DNA of 25,720 bases from CAZVIJ01 sp964626735 (GTDB lineage: Bacteria > Patescibacteriota > Dojkabacteria > JAOAGR01), in NCBI GenBank assembly GCA_964626735.1, contig CAZVIJ010000024.1, positions 1-25,720 on the forward strand. Reading direction: 5' to 3'. This document shows, piece by piece, positions 7,930 through 16,526 of the stretch. Below the pieces are notes generated by a model. It was not told the DNA's origin. It worked only from the letters and a program-made list of their open reading frames with translations, and did no database searches. Positions within the stretch are counted from its first letter, which is position 1. Each line of letters begins with the position of its first letter. The position numbers were made by a program, and so were the translations under genes.

Positions 7930-10902
7930 CTACTTCCACAGCTCGAAATTCATTCGCTTGAATTTGTGCCGGTTGTACTTTCGTATTTCCAGCAGGAGCT
8001 GTGCTCCTTGTCCTTGCCGAGTGTAGATCAACTGCCCGCCACCCACGTACTCCGACCAATTCTTGGCGAAGATTTCTGCGCGCTCTTTATTGACGGAAAG
8101 CACGTTGGGTACTGGATGGTACGCATCTTTTTCCTGATTCATGAACGAAAAGAATTCCCGCAGCATCCACCAAAACGGCGTGTAAAACCCTAATTTGATA
8201 TCTTTCTCGCTTCTCGAAACCAAATAACGCTGGTCTATCACCGGTGCCAGCAGTTCCTTCAGGCAGTTCGAAAATAACGCAGCGTCGTTCGTCGTCGCGT
8301 AATCCAGATAGAGATCATAGTATCCGACCTCATCTTTCACAGCCCTCACATTATCGACCGATTGGCTTTGCTCGACGAGCTTAGCTTCGCGCAAGCTTTT
8401 CAGCAGCGCTTTTCCGATGTCGAGCAAAAACGAGTCGATGGGCAAATCGATAAACGCTCTTCTGAAATATTTGTAAATCTGCTTGCCTGAGAAAAATGCA
8501 ACCGCCGCGACATATATCGCGAACAGAATTGCTGCGGCAGTGGAGTTCGAGACGAATACGAAGAATTGCTTGAATATTATGAAATAGCCAATGGTCGTGA
8601 AGGCAATGGCTGAAACAATCGAGTTGAAAATTGCCTTCAGGGAATCCCGCAGGGTATAAACCGTCTTGAATTTCAGATCTTGGGGATCAAGTTTCGTCGC
8701 CGTAAATTCGAAATTCGAATACTCCTTGCCGATCTCCCATGCGTTGTAGATCGCAGGCCTCTGCCCGGATTTCTTAAGCATATGCCGATTGATAATTCCG
8801 TACTGAACGCGCTTAAAGCTTTTGGTAGACACCTCGAGCGCCAACAAAGGATCGACATGGTAGAAACCGCGAATAATTTGCCCATTCGAACCTAATCCGT
8901 AAAACGTACTCTGCTTCTTGATAAATCTTTGGAGGTCTTGGTCTCCCTTTTCGTAACCTGGATCGATACAGACGACATCCCAATTGTTAGCGACTTTGAA
9001 GGGACGCTGCGGATCCAGCCTGATCGACCTGCCGCGAAGCTGATTCACCGTCATGCTCGTGGTAGCGGATGTCAAATCGATAAGCGTATTGAGGCTTAGA
9101 CTATCCCATCCTTCGCCAAGCAATCCTCTCGTACCCACGATGCATTTCACGATCCCTTGTTCGAACAATGCCGTTGCCATGCGAACATAGGTATTTGACC
9201 TCCAATCGGGTCCGCTACCGACGAGCTCAACAACTTTGGGGTAATCGGTGTTCTTCGACTCCAACGCGAAGTTCAGGCGATGCTCGTCACGCCATGTTTC
9301 CATCGCCCGCAAAATTACCGCCGAATCGTCGACATCGTAAAACACCCGCGTGCCGGTTAGAAGGATCGGTTCGAGCACCGTAGTCTTTTCGTCCTCGACA
9401 ATATACCGAAACGCCCGAATCGCACCTCCCGATTCCTGATCGAGAATTCCCGTCAATGCTTTCTCGATGGTAGCGCTCTGCTTTTCGAAGTCAGTGATCA
9501 CGACGGCTCGAATACCGTCTTTCATCGTCTCCATCTCCTTACGAAGGATCGTAATGACGGCCTCGTTTTTGCTTTCGGTATAGGCAAGGACTTTATCGAT
9601 CGGAGATCGCTGCGAACGCATACCTTTTTCCGTCAAGACGAAGCCGAAGCTGCGCACGACGCCGATAATGTCAGTTAGCTCATCCTGATGTTTCTTCTGA
9701 TCACTCAACTTCAAGAAGTTGAGGCAATAATCGTTAAGGAGAAATATCCAATCGTCGAGTTCCATTTCCTGATCCATCTCCTCGATGACGACAATATCGT
9801 CGGGAATCTGCGTATTGGTATCTTGCTTAAGGTATTTCACGCCTGCTATCGCCAAAAATGGGTGATTATCGAAATAGCTTTTCCATTCCGCTTGCTCGCC
9901 TGCGCTAGTAACTCGCTCGACTATCCGTCGAATTACCCAATTCCTGAAATCCTCCTCTTGCCCCATCGTTGCGATCAGGTTCTTGAATCGATCTTGCACG
10001 GTATCGATAAATACTTTCTCCTTGCGAGTAGGTGTACAGAAGTAAACAAGATCCTGGTAAGGTGCCAGATTGCCTTCTTTTACGACAGCAGGAGTGGGTA
10101 TTTCGAAATCGATATCTCCCATAATCGAAAGATAATTCTCAAACTCCTCTGGATTCGCAGATATCGGTGGAGTAGCAGTGAGCCCGATGATTTGTATATC
10201 GGGAACTCGCCGTATGAGTTCGTGGATGACCATCGCCCAGTAATCGAGAAGATGGTGCGATTCATCAAGTACGATTACCTTTACGCCGTATTGGACGAGA
10301 TCATCAATCAATTTCCGGGCGTTCTCGTGTAGGAAGGATGTATTGTCGAAATTCGGGTCTTTCAGGAATTTGGTTTTCAGCTTTTTGTAGTACTTTGCGA
10401 CTTCACGTTTGTACGTCGCAGGATTGTTGGCCTTTAGCGTCTGTACTCGATTTTCTGCTTCTTGATCGATTCCGACTATACTGTCGAGCAAAAGTTGCGA
10501 CTTCCATTCTTGGATCGCTGCTTCCTCAACAAACGATAGGTTTTCCGACGGGGTAGAGACTAACTGGTAGGTAAAAGAGTTTATCGGCCTTAGATTTTTA
10601 GGATCAATGCTGACGATATCATCGAGCGTGAAATCAGCTCCTTCGGGGATAAAACCCGCGACTTTCTCTTTCCACTGGAGTTGAATGGTTGAGGTCGGCG
10701 CAAAAATTACGGCAGGCTTACCGAAGCGGTGGATCAATTCAATGCCGACAATCGTTTTTCCTGCTCCGGGTGGCGCCACGATATGGTATCGGTGGTCTTT
10801 TACTGCATTAGCCTCAATACTTTGCAAAATAAGCTTCTGGTACTTCCGAAACGGGAACTGGTACGACAACTTCCCCAAAACTGATTGATCCATGTAATCC
10901 AT
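7930..10902 (-). CDS. Superfamily 2 DEAD/DEAH-type helicase with C-terminal membrane hairpin
   Basis: In the 990-residue protein the N-terminal two thirds carry an SF2 helicase core: motif I PPGAGKT (44-50), motif II DESHH (213-217), motif III TAT (242-244), motif V TRGLLGEGWD (591-600) and motif VI QLRGRSIRLDP (621-631). The motif set resembles ResIII/XPB-like double-strand DNA translocases rather than RNA DEAD-box proteins. A long insert (about 250-450) separates the two RecA lobes. Residues about 758-805 contain two hydrophobic segments (SIVSAIAFTTIGYFIIF and AAAILFAIYVAAVAFF), followed by a 180-residue mixed alpha/beta domain of unknown type. No nuclease or methylase partner is adjacent, so a restriction system is not supported. 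The protein would sit on the inner face of the membrane. The ATG lies about 17 nt after the predicted start site, from a TATAAC box facing the ABC-F promoter. Confidence 0.85.
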   Translation of the reverse strand: MDYMDQSVLGKLSYQFPFRKYQKLILQSIEANAVKDHRYHIVAPPGAGKTIVGIELIHRFGKPAVIFAPTSTIQLQWKEKVAGFIPEGADFTLDDIVSIDPKNLRPINSFTYQLVSTPSENLSFVEEAAIQEWKSQLLLDSIVGIDQEAENRVQTLKANNPATYKREVAKYYKKLKTKFLKDPNFDNTSFLHENARKLIDDLVQYGVKVIVLDESHHLLDYWAMVIHELIRRVPDIQIIGLTATPPISANPEEFENYLSIMGDIDFEIPTPAVVKEGNLAPYQDLVYFCTPTRKEKVFIDTVQDRFKNLIATMGQEEDFRNWVIRRIVERVTSAGEQAEWKSYFDNHPFLAIAGVKYLKQDTNTQIPDDIVVIEEMDQEMELDDWIFLLNDYCLNFLKLSDQKKHQDELTDIIGVVRSFGFVLTEKGMRSQRSPIDKVLAYTESKNEAVITILRKEMETMKDGIRAVVITDFEKQSATIEKALTGILDQESGGAIRAFRYIVEDEKTTVLEPILLTGTRVFYDVDDSAVILRAMETWRDEHRLNFALESKNTDYPKVVELVGSGPDWRSNTYVRMATALFEQGIVKCIVGTRGLLGEGWDSLSLNTLIDLTSATTSMTVNQLRGRSIRLDPQRPFKVANNWDVVCIDPGYEKGDQDLQRFIKKQSTFYGLGSNGQIIRGFYHVDPLLALEVSTKSFKRVQYGIINRHMLKKSGQRPAIYNAWEIGKEYSNFEFTATKLDPQDLKFKTVYTLRDSLKAIFNSIVSAIAFTTIGYFIIFKQFFVFVSNSTAAAILFAIYVAAVAFFSGKQIYKYFRRAFIDLPIDSFLLDIGKALLKSLREAKLVEQSQSVDNVRAVKDEVGYYDLYLDYATTNDAALFSNCLKELLAPVIDQRYLVSRSEKDIKLGFYTPFWWMLREFFSFMNQEKDAYHPVPNVLSVNKERAEIFAKNWSEYVGGGQLIYTRQGQGAQLLLEIRKYNRHKFKRMNFELWK

Positions 10903-10925
10903 TCTACCGTAGTTTCGCCGATTGC

Positions 10926-10940
10926 GTTATACGCTATAAT
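10926..10940. promoter_or_regulatory. Back-to-back -10 boxes of divergent helicase and ABC-F genes
   Basis: The spacer between the two ATGs is only 44 bp. TATAAT at 10935-10940 (plus) sits 6 nt before the ABC-F ATG, so that mRNA is predicted to be leaderless. TATAAC on the minus strand (10931-10926) would serve the helicase with a leader of about 17 nt. The two boxes are 3 bp apart inside an inverted repeat (GCGTTATACGC), so the two promoters should exclude each other. Confidence 0.6.
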
Positions 10941-10946
10941 CATCGG

Positions 10947-12716
10947 ATGGATTACGGCAAGGAACCTGTCTATATTTCGGCACTCGGACTTTCTGCACAC
11001 TTCGGTGACAGGGAGATATTCGACAACGTTTCCCTGTCGATACATAAAGGCGAACGAGTGGGCCTTCTGGGTCGCAATGGAACAGGGAAATCGACGCTCC
11101 TGAAAATTCTGTCGGAAAGCCTGGTTCCCGACGCAGGCCGAGTCGAGAAACGACGTGGGCTGGTTGTCGGCTATCTATCGCAAGAGTTTAGGTTCAATCA
11201 GGAGCAAACGATTGAGGAACTCCTCTTTGGCGAAACGGATGCGCAACCGGACAGCAAGGCACAAGATTATTTGCGAGAGCTCCATGTCCCACAGCTTCAT
11301 AAACGAATTTCCGAATTGTCGGGTGGAGAAAAGCGAAGAGTAGCATTATGCAAAGAGATTCTTTCGGATCCAGATCTTTTGCTGCTCGACGAGCCCACCA
11401 ATCACTTGGATACCGATACCATACATTGGCTAGAGAGCTTCCTAAAAGTCTTTAATGGAGCCTCTATCTTCGTCACCCACGACCGTTACTTTCTCGATCA
11501 GGTTTGTACGAGAATACTTGAACTATCTAACAAGAAAATCTTCTCCCACCCGGGAAACTACGAAAAGTACCTTGAGAATAAGACTGAACGGCTTGAAATT
11601 GCTGAGCGAAGCGAGCAAAACCGGCTCAAATTCTTGCAGCGGGAGCTTGAATGGGTTCGAAGGGGACCACAGGGCAGAACAACGAAGGCAAAAGGGAGAA
11701 TTCAACGGTACGAAAAGCGAGCGATTGAAGAAGGTCCGGAACGCGATTTGAATATAGATTTGTTGATTCCGCATCCTCCCATGCTGAGCGATCGCATTCT
11801 CTACGTAAAAAACGTAACATTCGAGCGAGACGGGAAGAAGCTATTCGAGAACGTACAGGTTTCTTTCGAGCCTGGAATGCGACTCGGTATCATTGGAAAG
11901 AATGGTGCAGGAAAATCTACGCTTATCAAAATAATCCTCGGGCAACTGGAGCCTACCAGGGGAACCGTCGATGTTGCTTCGCGAACCATAATCAACCACA
12001 TCGATCAAGAAAAGCTTGTCGTCGACGAGGATGCAACGATATTTCAAGAAATCGGAGGCGGGTATCAAACGATCCCCTTCGGCGAACAAACGATACCGGT
12101 TCGAACCTATCTCAAAAGATTCCTCTTTCCAGAAGAAAGAATTCGGTCTCAAATCCGGAATCTCTCGGGAGGCGAACGTAGCAGGCTGTTGCTCGCAAAG
12201 ATCCTGAAAAATGGCGGCAACTTCATTATCCTCGATGAGCCGTCGAACGACCTGGATCTGCCATCGCTCCACATACTTGAAGAGGCACTGGTCAACTTCC
12301 CGGGCTGTGTCATTCTCGTCAGCCATGACCGCTTTTTCTTGAACCGGGTATGCACGGATATTCTTGCGATTGAGGGTGAAGGTAAGGTTACCCTTTCGGC
12401 GGGCGATTACGATTTTTACATTAAGAAACGTGATGAAGCATTGGCCAGTTCGATGAAAACGGCTAGTACCGTACAACTCCCATTATCACCCGAAGTCGGG
12501 AAAAAACCCAATCTGCGGGAATTGAAAGAGCTTCAACGGATTGAACGGCAAATTACTTCTGCTGAGCAGGAAATCAAGAAAATCGAAGAACAGTTTTTTG
12601 AGCCGGAATTGTACATAAAGGATCCCGAGCGGTTTGGAAAATTGACTGAAATGCTACAGAAGCAGAAAGATAAATTGAATGGGCTATATGAAGTTTGGGA
12701 ACGGATGAGTAATTAG
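10947..12716 (+). CDS. ABC-F family ATPase, Uup-like
   Basis: This soluble protein has two ABC ATPase domains and no membrane segment. Walker A motifs are GRNGTGKST (about 42-50) and GKNGAGKST; signature motifs are LSGGEKRR and LSGGERSR; Walker B motifs are LLLLDEPTNHLD and FIILDEPSNDLD. In place of the usual DEPTNHLD, the second site reads DEPSNDLD. The C-terminal 75 residues are a charged coiled coil (LKELQRIERQITSAEQE onward), as in the Uup subgroup. ABC-F proteins bind the ribosome E site and relieve stalling or aid assembly; which role this one plays is not shown. Length (589) is normal. The start is fixed by TATAAT 6 nt upstream. A tRNA-Leu gene on the other strand follows within 52 bp. 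Confidence 0.93.
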   Translation: MDYGKEPVYISALGLSAHFGDREIFDNVSLSIHKGERVGLLGRNGTGKSTLLKILSESLVPDAGRVEKRRGLVVGYLSQEFRFNQEQTIEELLFGETDAQPDSKAQDYLRELHVPQLHKRISELSGGEKRRVALCKEILSDPDLLLLDEPTNHLDTDTIHWLESFLKVFNGASIFVTHDRYFLDQVCTRILELSNKKIFSHPGNYEKYLENKTERLEIAERSEQNRLKFLQRELEWVRRGPQGRTTKAKGRIQRYEKRAIEEGPERDLNIDLLIPHPPMLSDRILYVKNVTFERDGKKLFENVQVSFEPGMRLGIIGKNGAGKSTLIKIILGQLEPTRGTVDVASRTIINHIDQEKLVVDEDATIFQEIGGGYQTIPFGEQTIPVRTYLKRFLFPEERIRSQIRNLSGGERSRLLLAKILKNGGNFIILDEPSNDLDLPSLHILEEALVNFPGCVILVSHDRFFLNRVCTDILAIEGEGKVTLSAGDYDFYIKKRDEALASSMKTASTVQLPLSPEVGKKPNLRELKELQRIERQITSAEQEIKKIEEQFFEPELYIKDPERFGKLTEMLQKQKDKLNGLYEVWERMSN

Positions 12717-12750
12717 GGGATTACTATTTAAAATGAAATTGATATTAATG

Positions 12751-12771
12751 ACCAAAAGCTGTGCTTTTGGT
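12751..12771 (-). other. Hairpin overlapping the 3' CCA end of tRNA-Leu(GAG)
   Basis: A perfect 9-bp stem with a 3-nt loop (12751-12759 with 12763-12771). On the tRNA strand it begins at the discriminator base and CCA and continues downstream. No T-run follows, so it is not a classical terminator; it may act in 3'-end processing or weak termination. Confidence 0.45.
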
Positions 12772-12858
12772 GACGAGGGGGGGACTTGAACCCCCACGCC
12801 GTATTTATTAAGCGCTACCACCTCAAGGTAGTGTGTCTACCAATTCCACCACCTCGCC
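12768..12858 (-). tRNA. tRNA-Leu, anticodon GAG, CCA encoded
   Basis: A class II tRNA of 91 nt including an encoded CCA (complement of 12768-12770). The acceptor stem is GGCGAGG paired with CCTCGTC (one G-U), discriminator A. The D-arm has the Leu-type GGTGGAATTGGTAGACAC. The anticodon stem-loop is CTACC-TTGAGGT-GGTAG, giving GAG. A long variable arm follows, and the T-arm is GGGGG-TTCAAGT-CCCCC. GAG reads CUC and CUU codons. Confidence 0.95.
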
Positions 12859-12966
12859 TCCTTCGTTCGACGATTCAAGAAAACACTGAGTAGCGAACGT
12901 TCCTTATAAAGGACACCGTATTTTATTGGGAAAACCAAAACTTGTCCAGTAGTGTACTGTTGAAGG

Positions 12967-12972
12967 GGAAGG
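12967..12972 (+). promoter_or_regulatory. Shine-Dalgarno site (GGAAGG) that fixes a TTG start
   Basis: A purine-rich run (12964-12972) ends 7 nt before TTG at 12980, standard spacing. It is one of the few clear Shine-Dalgarno sites here and supports TTG over the GTG two codons later. Confidence 0.6.
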
Positions 12973-12979
12973 TGTATTC

Positions 12980-14680
12980 TTGAACGTGAACAAGGGTGTC
13001 AACAATCAGCCGAATTCTCAGATTGGTGATGAATTTCAGCTGATACAGGAAAGGGATCGATTTTATCGTAGCGAAGCTATTTTCCAAGCTGGGGTTGCCT
13101 TCGGTTTCCCTGCGTTGGAAGCAGAGACGGGGTTGAACGAAATACTGTCTCGATCAGATGAATCTACGATATGTCAGCTTGCATACGTTGTTCCCGAGGT
13201 TGTCGCAAGCAAGAAAGATGCTTGGGGTAATACCGACAGGGCACGAACGATGCCCGATCTCGATAATAAACCCGTAGTCGAGGCACTCGTATCTCGAATG
13301 GACCATGACGGCGAAGCTGCGTACTTTTACCAAGACCAGCATTATTTAACCCTCCTTTTTTCCTTTAATGAAGAACCTAATCCATTTCTGGAAGGTATGC
13401 AGTCCGCGGTGAAAGCCCAAAGCTTCTTGAAAGACGGGCGAAGGCTCAGCATTCTCAAGCAAATGAAGTCGGTACGCGACTCATTTCCTTCTCCGGTCGA
13501 TTTCGAAGTTTACTTTCTGGACCGGGTTATGCCCGACATAATTCCTCATCACCTGCTAAGGAGGATTTCTGCCGAGGATCTAAGCCAACGCGAGGAAAAC
13601 GTGAATGGATTGATACGTGAATTCTACGATGTCATCGGTATCGTATACGGGGAGCAGGGAGAGATGCTCAAATCCTTACGGATCATGCAGCTCGATAACC
13701 TCTTCCGGTCGGAGATCGGGCCTTTGCATAAATTTGGACACTTACCCTTCGGTCGGGCAAATTATCTATTTAGGGCAAATGTCCTTGATGAACAGCATGC
13801 AAGGATATATCGGGATACGGCGCCCGCTCAAGCGCACGTTAAAGTCCCAAGCGAAGAAGATTACAAAAGTCTCCCCGATCCGATCCGAGTGTCGACGCTT
13901 ACCCAATACGAATTCGACTTCGTGAAAGCCTTGGGCAGAATCGATCCAACCAGGTTTGATGACATTCAGGAGATCTTCGAACAAACTACGTACGTTCCTA
14001 ATCTCGATGACGATGAATACAATACAGTATTTTCAGACGACATCTTCGGGGCATCTGACGAACTAGGCAAAATAATGACCGATCTCGTTCGGAAAGGATT
14101 CGTTCCTAACTATGCACATCCCGAAGTATTGAGGAACTTCATGGATATGCTCTACCACCATGAGTATGAGATCCGCCATCACGGCCTTGAGGAGGATGAA
14201 ATTACCTACAAAAGACAACTAAGAACGATACTCCTGTTAGCGAACGGAACAACATTTAGTGATGCATTTCGAGCAAGCGACCTTATTAATTCTGATCAAA
14301 TGGGTGACGTAGTGCAAGACGTTTTGGAAAAGTACCCGACAATTATTGATTTCATGGATATAGTAGGAAATAAAGTGAATGGTATCGTCTGGACGGCTAG
14401 CAGTATGATAGCAGACGAGAAATTACTATACGATTTGGCTGTAAACCTGTACGGCAAAGAAAAAATGCAACAAGGTTCACTGTATCTGGTCGCCTGCAGC
14501 TTGAAGGCTCGCGCCTTACGCAGATTCGCATCGCTGAAAGGATTGGTTCAGAGCGTGGGGCGGGGAATCCGCAAATCTTTCGCGAGACTCGATTCGAGGC
14601 TTACGAAGCGCCCTCAAGCAAAAACAACGAAACTATCCTCTAGCGAATCAAGTAACCAGCCTTCCTCTGCGTCTGGATAA
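12980..14680 (+). CDS. Hypothetical protein, 566 residues, basic Ser-rich tail
   Basis: I do not recognise this protein. It appears soluble, with no signal peptide. The bulk is acidic and helical with scattered Asp-rich stretches (PNLDDDEYNTVFSDD around 350) and a His-rich patch (MLYHHEYEIRHHGLEEDE). The last 65 residues switch to a strongly basic region (KARALRRF, GRGIRKSFARLDSRLTKR) followed by a Ser-rich tail, so the C-terminus may bind nucleic acid or membrane phosphate groups. Translation starts at TTG behind a good Shine-Dalgarno. The 3' end overlaps the convergent winged-helix gene by 41 bp. No catalytic motif is evident. It may be lineage-specific; it resembles the 552-residue protein at 21481 only in size and basic tail, without alignable motifs. 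Confidence 0.8.
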   Translation: MNVNKGVNNQPNSQIGDEFQLIQERDRFYRSEAIFQAGVAFGFPALEAETGLNEILSRSDESTICQLAYVVPEVVASKKDAWGNTDRARTMPDLDNKPVVEALVSRMDHDGEAAYFYQDQHYLTLLFSFNEEPNPFLEGMQSAVKAQSFLKDGRRLSILKQMKSVRDSFPSPVDFEVYFLDRVMPDIIPHHLLRRISAEDLSQREENVNGLIREFYDVIGIVYGEQGEMLKSLRIMQLDNLFRSEIGPLHKFGHLPFGRANYLFRANVLDEQHARIYRDTAPAQAHVKVPSEEDYKSLPDPIRVSTLTQYEFDFVKALGRIDPTRFDDIQEIFEQTTYVPNLDDDEYNTVFSDDIFGASDELGKIMTDLVRKGFVPNYAHPEVLRNFMDMLYHHEYEIRHHGLEEDEITYKRQLRTILLLANGTTFSDAFRASDLINSDQMGDVVQDVLEKYPTIIDFMDIVGNKVNGIVWTASSMIADEKLLYDLAVNLYGKEKMQQGSLYLVACSLKARALRRFASLKGLVQSVGRGIRKSFARLDSRLTKRPQAKTTKLSSSESSNQPSSASG

Positions 14681-15677
14681 CGTTCTTCGATAGGCCATTC
14701 AGCTCAAGAACTTTCCGTATTTCCTCGATGAGCTTGGCGATATACTGGATTGAGAACTTATCGGCTGCCCGTTCCGAGTAAAGCGCTTCGGAAAGCTCGT
14801 CGACCGAACAAACGACTCCTTTATTCCTAACCAAGTAGGAAAGGACTACGAAAGCATTCTTCGCAAGACCATGTATACGCGTTCCGTTTATGACGATGAC
14901 GCCGCTATCGTCGATATGCGCATCATGGCTAAACGATAGCCCCAATTTCTTGAGATACCGATCCGACTTCTCGTACAAGGCGCTATTCACCGAAGTATTC
15001 TTCAAATGACGAAAGAGGGATACGTACGGTCGCTTCTCAAGATACTTCCTGAGGGGAGTTCTCGTCATGATGTAATCGACAATCGCTTCGCGTTCATTCC
15101 AGGCGATGTTGCCCTCGGGATGTACATACTTCATGTCGATATACGCATACACGAGAATCTTGATCAAATGTGACATATCAGCGTCGTGGCGAAGAGTCAT
15201 TTTGATGGTGTTTTCGCCTTTCAAATACACAAAGCTTCCCCGGGTGCCGAATCGAACGGGGTGAATGATTATGGTAAACGAACCAAAGGGAGCATCGGTT
15301 AGCGAACGTTCCAGATAGTCGAATATCTCGTCTTTAATTTCCATAAACTCGCTCAACCACGGTATTTCCTCGTACGTAAACGGGGGAAACTTGGAGATGA
15401 GCTTCTTCGAAACTGGTATCGAAAGGAAGTCTGTTTCGTACGTAACTTCATTCGAGACGATCGATTCGGTAACTTTTCGGAATTCGCTATCGAGCAAGAC
15501 TTCGGGGAGATACGGGAAATACACTGCATTCGGTATTTTCTCCATCATATGATCGAACACCAAGAAGCTTTGACGTTGAAACCACTTTCGATTGAGAACG
15601 CACATGAGATACGCGTAATAACCCGGAATCCAATCTGATCCCGTGCGTATTTCGATTGTAAGACCGTTCCGCTTCAT
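14640..15677 (-). CDS. Protein with C-terminal OmpR/PhoB-type winged-helix DNA-binding domain
   Basis: This is a 345-residue protein. The last 90 residues (about 255-345) fit the OmpR/PhoB winged helix: a beta-strand start (VIVINGTRIHGLAKNAFVVL), YLVRNKGVVCSVDELSEALY as the helix before the turn, the recognition-helix stretch FSIQYIAKLIEEIRKVLE, and the hairpin ending VIQTQRKAGYLIR. There is no receiver domain. The N-terminal 250 residues are unlike any domain I can name; a stretch at about 175-215 (DMSHLIKILVYAYIDMKY, then NEREAIVDYIM) has the rhythm of a small metallopeptidase helix pair but lacks HExxH. It is probably a one-component transcription regulator. On the minus strand, TAAAAT lies 10 nt before the ATG, predicting a leader of 3-4 nt. 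It is divergent from the exonuclease gene (69 bp apart). Confidence 0.8.
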   Translation of the reverse strand: MKRNGLTIEIRTGSDWIPGYYAYLMCVLNRKWFQRQSFLVFDHMMEKIPNAVYFPYLPEVLLDSEFRKVTESIVSNEVTYETDFLSIPVSKKLISKFPPFTYEEIPWLSEFMEIKDEIFDYLERSLTDAPFGSFTIIIHPVRFGTRGSFVYLKGENTIKMTLRHDADMSHLIKILVYAYIDMKYVHPEGNIAWNEREAIVDYIMTRTPLRKYLEKRPYVSLFRHLKNTSVNSALYEKSDRYLKKLGLSFSHDAHIDDSGVIVINGTRIHGLAKNAFVVLSYLVRNKGVVCSVDELSEALYSERAADKFSIQYIAKLIEEIRKVLELNGLSKNVIQTQRKAGYLIR

Positions 15678-15737
15678 CCAAAGGCCTATTTTACATCACA
15701 AAATCCATTTGCGGTAATTTCTTCGCGACAAAAATAC

Positions 15738-15743
15738 TATAAT
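15738..15743 (+). promoter_or_regulatory. -10 box (TATAAT) of the exonuclease gene
   Basis: TATAAT ends 3 nt before the first ATG (15747) and 6 nt before the next in-frame ATG (15750). Six is the spacing seen at 10947 and 16843, so 15750 may be the real leaderless start. Confidence 0.65.
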
Positions 15744-15746
15744 TCA

Positions 15747-16319
15747 ATGATGGACATGTTCGCGACAGCACCCCGCAAGCTCGTATTCCTGGACACCGAG
15801 TCGACAGGCTTAAGCCCCTATAAAGATAAGCTTATCGAGATTGGTTTCATTGTTTACGAAAACGGCCAGGTAAAGCGGACTTTCTCGACACTCCTCAATC
15901 CGGGAAAGCCGATACCGTGGTTTATCACGAAAATTACCGGAATCGATGATTTCATGGTCAAGGGAAAACCGAAGTTCCACGAAATAAGCGATGAACTACT
16001 CGAGACACTTAACGAGTCTATTCTTGTCGCTCATAATGCGCGTTTTGACTATAGTTTCCTCCAAAATGAATTTCTCAATATCGGAGTCGATTTCACGACT
16101 GACCATATGTGTACCGTTAAGCTTTCGAAACTATTGCATCCGACGAGAAAGAAACATACGCTCGACGAATTCATAGCCGAATTCAACCTAAATTGCGAGA
16201 ACCGCCACAGAGCCCTGGACGATGCAGAAATCTTATATCAAGTATATGAAATCCTGCGTAAACAAATGGGACAAGAAAGGCTAGAAGAGATAATGGAACA
16301 AATAATAAAGCGAAAGTAG
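15747..16319 (+). CDS. DEDDh 3'-5' exonuclease, DNA polymerase III epsilon type
   Basis: A 190-residue single-domain exonuclease. Exo I is FLDTESTG (D16, E18), Exo II is HNARFDYS (D101) and Exo III is HRALDDA (H154, D159), the complete DEDDh metal-binding and catalytic set. The size fits a stand-alone proofreading subunit (DnaQ-like) or a small RNase T-like enzyme; no extra polymerase-binding tail is obvious beyond the basic C-terminus. It would remove nucleotides from 3' ends of DNA, or possibly RNA. The start is either of two adjacent ATGs (MMDMF); the -10 box spacing favours the second. The gene is followed by a 262-bp AT-rich spacer and the tRNA-Leu(CAG) gene on the other strand. Confidence 0.9.
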   Translation: MMDMFATAPRKLVFLDTESTGLSPYKDKLIEIGFIVYENGQVKRTFSTLLNPGKPIPWFITKITGIDDFMVKGKPKFHEISDELLETLNESILVAHNARFDYSFLQNEFLNIGVDFTTDHMCTVKLSKLLHPTRKKHTLDEFIAEFNLNCENRHRALDDAEILYQVYEILRKQMGQERLEEIMEQIIKRK

Positions 16320-16451
16320 AGGTCAGGTTTCAATGTTCAATTGACAATTATCAATTTGAATGGGGGAAAGTTAATGATTTTGATTTTAGGAAATCATTGA
16401 AGGGTTGGTTCAGGGAGTAATTGAGGGAAGAAATAAGGATTTAGCAAAGGA

Positions 16452-16526
16452 GAAGATTTAAAGATTTTGCAAAAAAGAAAATTTAAAGATTTAATAAAAA
16501 GGAAGATTTAAAGATTAATATCAATA
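16452..16526. repeat. 25-bp tandem repeat, three copies
   Basis: Units begin at 16452, 16477 and 16502, exactly 25 bp apart. Each opens with GAAGATTTAAAGATT (one mismatch in copy 2) and is followed by an A-rich stretch; the third copy diverges after 15 bp. It lies in the AT-rich spacer downstream of the tRNA-Leu(CAG) gene. Confidence 0.75.

Noticed and set aside
9688..10332. Open frame of 214 codons on the plus strand opposite the helicase
   Set aside because: It is antisense to the helicase motif II and III region, with no upstream promoter or ribosome site.
7930..10902. Restriction-modification or defence island around the helicase
   Set aside because: No nuclease, methylase or other defence gene is adjacent; the neighbours are a glycosidase and an ABC-F protein.
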